Shown one piece after another: positions 62,011-64,000 of a stretch of DNA of 64,000 nucleotides. The translations under genes and the position numbers were made by a program. The DNA is from Fulvia fulva (lineage: Eukaryota; Ascomycota; Dothideomycetes; Mycosphaerellales; Mycosphaerellaceae). The notes below the pieces were generated by a model. It was not told where the DNA came from and did no database searches. It was given only the letters and a program-made list of their open reading frames with translations. The DNA is taken from the NCBI RefSeq assembly GCF_020509005.1, contig NC_063014.1, positions 558,001 through 622,000 on the forward strand, in the 5' to 3' direction. Each line of letters begins with the position of its first letter. The first letter of the stretch is position 1.

Positions 62011-62397
62011 CTAATTGTGGCTCTTCTTTCCGCTGGTATCATGGAGCGCATCCGGAACCTTCTGCTCGACCTTCGTTGGCAGCGCCTCTGCAATCTTGTT
62101 TGGCACAATCGTGTGACCCTGGCTGTGGTTGACCTTATCTGGGTTGCCCGTTGGGTGCACGCTCTCTGGAGCCTTGTTCTCTTGCTTTGGAGTCAATCCT
62201 TGGGCAGCGGAAGTCGGTACTTTGGAGTTCTCAGGTCCGCCAATGTTGTGGGTGGAGGCGGTTGGGTTGGAGGTGTCGTGGATCTTGTTGGGGAGGGCCT
62301 CTTCAACGCCGATGGGTGCTTTCTCTTGGACCTTGCCGGGAACCTTGGGGTTGTTCACTGGGTCGGTGGCGTGGGAGGCGTGGGTTGTTTCAGGCAT
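62011..62397 (-). CDS. Hypothetical hydrophilic protein
   Basis: Intronless 128-residue frame starting MPETTHASHATDPVNNPKVP. It has two imperfect repeats: EEALPNKIHDTSN and EALPTKVEQKVPDALHDTSG share an alternation of Pro, Lys and a DTS motif. No signal peptide, membrane segment or cysteine is present; the protein is probably disordered. I do not recognise a family, but the internal repeat and open frame support a real gene. The opposite strand is also open in two frames, judged to be shadows. Confidence 0.65.
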   Translation of the reverse strand: MPETTHASHATDPVNNPKVPGKVQEKAPIGVEEALPNKIHDTSNPTASTHNIGGPENSKVPTSAAQGLTPKQENKAPESVHPTGNPDKVNHSQGHTIVPNKIAEALPTKVEQKVPDALHDTSGKKSHN

Positions 62398-64000
62398 TTT
62401 GAGGGTTGAGGCGGCGTTGATGGACTTAATTGTGGTGGGTGTTGTTTGGTAGAGTTGGCTGGTCGTTTGACTGCTTGGACTTTCGGGTTGTTGTTCTGTT
62501 GCTGAACTTACTGTGAGGTCTACGGGTTGTTATATGGCCTTTCTTGCTCGAGTACGTGCTATGAGCATGCTGTGACGGCATCACATATTGCAACGATAGC
62601 ATTGTGGAGCGCTCCAGTATCGCCTGACATCAGACATGCCGCCAGATCCTGGCCGTTCGCAGTGGCGATATCTGGGATGGAGGTGTTGTGTGTCAGGAAG
62701 AAAGGCGATTGATGTCGAAATAATCAAGTCATTTGCCGAACGATGGGGCTTGTTGTCGGAGCCTGCTACGGCTTTTGGTCTGGCCGATCATCTCGCTTTC
62801 CACCCGGAATGCATCGACATCACCGACTACTGGCTGGAGTTGTCAAGACTGCGGATGCGATCTTGATGAGAGGCGTCATGTCGCAATCGATTCTGCTGTG
62901 GAACGCGAGACCTGGCGTGGGAAGTGGCTGTGCTCGAGCACGCCACTGCATTCGAACGAAGACGTGAAGGACGCTCTACTCCATGTACTGATGAGGGAAG
63001 ACATGGATGCCAGGACACCAGAGAGAAGAGTGTCAGCGCATACGACTCGTCATGACCTGAGGCGCAGCTGTAATCTGTCTTGTCGGAATACCCTGTCCGC
63101 TCTGTTAGATCGGCATCACTGCGAACATGAAGTACAGTATGCAGGCCCTCGTGACTGGCATCGTTCCTGTGGACGGATCCGAGAGACTGATGGCCGCTTC
63201 ATATCGACGACGACAACGTGCTGTGGGGACAGCCTGAACAGGCAGTGTTGAGGATGACGAGCGAGTACTCCTGGTGGATACCAGCATCAGCCGCCATAAT
63301 GGTATAGTCGACAACGAAGGGATGATCCGATGGAGTGCCGATGACGACGATGTTGACTAAGTCGCAATTTGCGATGCACGAGAGTTTGATGCAACGCCAC
63401 AAGCTTCGCCGCACCCCAGCAATCGCCGCACCCCAGCTCGGATTCTCGCGTTCCGACACATGGTGTTGCTGGCTTGTATCAATTGCCACACACGCTCAAA
63501 ATACACGATATGTAGCTCAAATTGCTCAGAATAGCATCGCGAATACAGAATTTGAGAGCCTGTGGGCACTATAGCGGGCTCCATGGTGTGTTGTTGTATG
63601 TGGTGAGGTGGTGAGAAAGCAAGAAACGCGTGAATCTCGACACGGGCGCATGAAGCTTTGGTGGGGCTCTCACCAAAATCCCATGCCGAGGCGTCAACAC
63701 CAACCTCTCGGCAACACAACGTGTTTTTACGCGATATGAGTATGCCGAATGTAGAAACAGATAGCTGCGAACACATTGGGAAAAGAATCAAGTTGATATG
63801 AGCAATATTGGTGGTGTTGATGATAAGTAGTCACTGGGGTGCAGCGATTGCTGGAGTGCGGCGAAGCTTGTGGCGAGGAAGTCGCGCAAAGCAGCAAGAC
63901 CCCGGCCAAGAACATGGTTGCTTCCTTGACAAGAGTCCATCTGCCATAATAATCCATTCGAGCTTTCATCCTGCATCCTGGACTTCACCTCGAAGTCGGG
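62398..64000. other. Right edge, no firm gene
   Basis: A plus-strand frame at 62,733-63,251 (172 codons) includes coding-like DLDERRHVAIDSAVERETW and DVKDALLHVLMREDMDAR. A neighbouring frame ends at 62,866 with FHPECIDITDYWLELSRL. They could be parts of one decayed or spliced gene. A minus-strand frame (63,727-63,969) starts with a hydrophobic stretch (MFLAGVLLLCATSSPQA) like a signal peptide. None has enough support to call. Confidence 0.35.

Noticed and set aside
63727..63969. 80-codon minus-strand frame with a signal-peptide-like start
   Set aside because: A hydrophobic start alone is weak; the rest is His/Ser/Tyr low complexity and no downstream exon is clear.

Overview
The window looks like a filamentous ascomycete chromosome, probably a Dothideomycete. 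The class is inferred from gene content and is not proven. The genes have short introns (about 48-160 bp) with GT-AG ends and CTAAC/CTGAC-like branch sites. The repeat blocks carry the mark of repeat-induced point mutation (RIP): TpA is abundant, CpA and TpG are scarce, and old reading frames are broken mainly by TAG where CAG or TGG would be expected. The layout is two compartments: gene islands at 24.3-44.7 kb and 60.9-64 kb, separated and flanked by transposon blocks.

Left repeat block (1-24,263): several copies of a Tad-like LINE, namely a 3' part at 1-1,775, a 3'-truncated copy at 7,668-11,930, a short 5'-truncated copy at 14,774-15,413 with target-site duplication, and a near full-length minus-strand copy at 15,868-20,815. 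It also holds the Gag-like ORF1 of another LINE, Gypsy integrase and gag pieces, a 185-bp LTR, and two copies of an internally deleted pogo/Fot1 DNA transposon.

Gene island (24.5-44.7 kb): TMEM14-family membrane protein, CaMK-type kinase, UBE2W-type E2 enzyme, PCD1-like Nudix hydrolase, amino-acid permease, Mex67 mRNA exporter, six-exon SF1 (Upf1-like) helicase, a small charged protein, an ACAD10/11-like phosphotransferase, an alpha/beta-hydrolase relic, a Pro/Gly-rich hypothetical protein, and the 5' half of an F-box-like gene. These are mostly housekeeping genes with no obvious shared pathway. Intron positions were worked out by joining frames across consensus splice sites.

Right repeat block (44,705-60,868): one LINE copy with a stack of later insertions. 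These are an 8,979-bp Gypsy element (150-bp LTRs, TSD ggaaa) carrying a pogo element and a small hairpin insertion, and a second Gypsy remnant carrying a solo LTR (TSD taagc) and a 616-bp TRIM-like element. Removing the whole block at a 10-14 bp duplication (TCTACCTACT) joins the F-box-like frame at 44.3-44.7 kb to coding-like sequence at 60.9-61.2 kb. This suggests that one gene was split by about 16 kb of nested transposons. The right edge (60.9-64 kb) holds that 3' half, one small hypothetical gene and mostly unassigned sequence.
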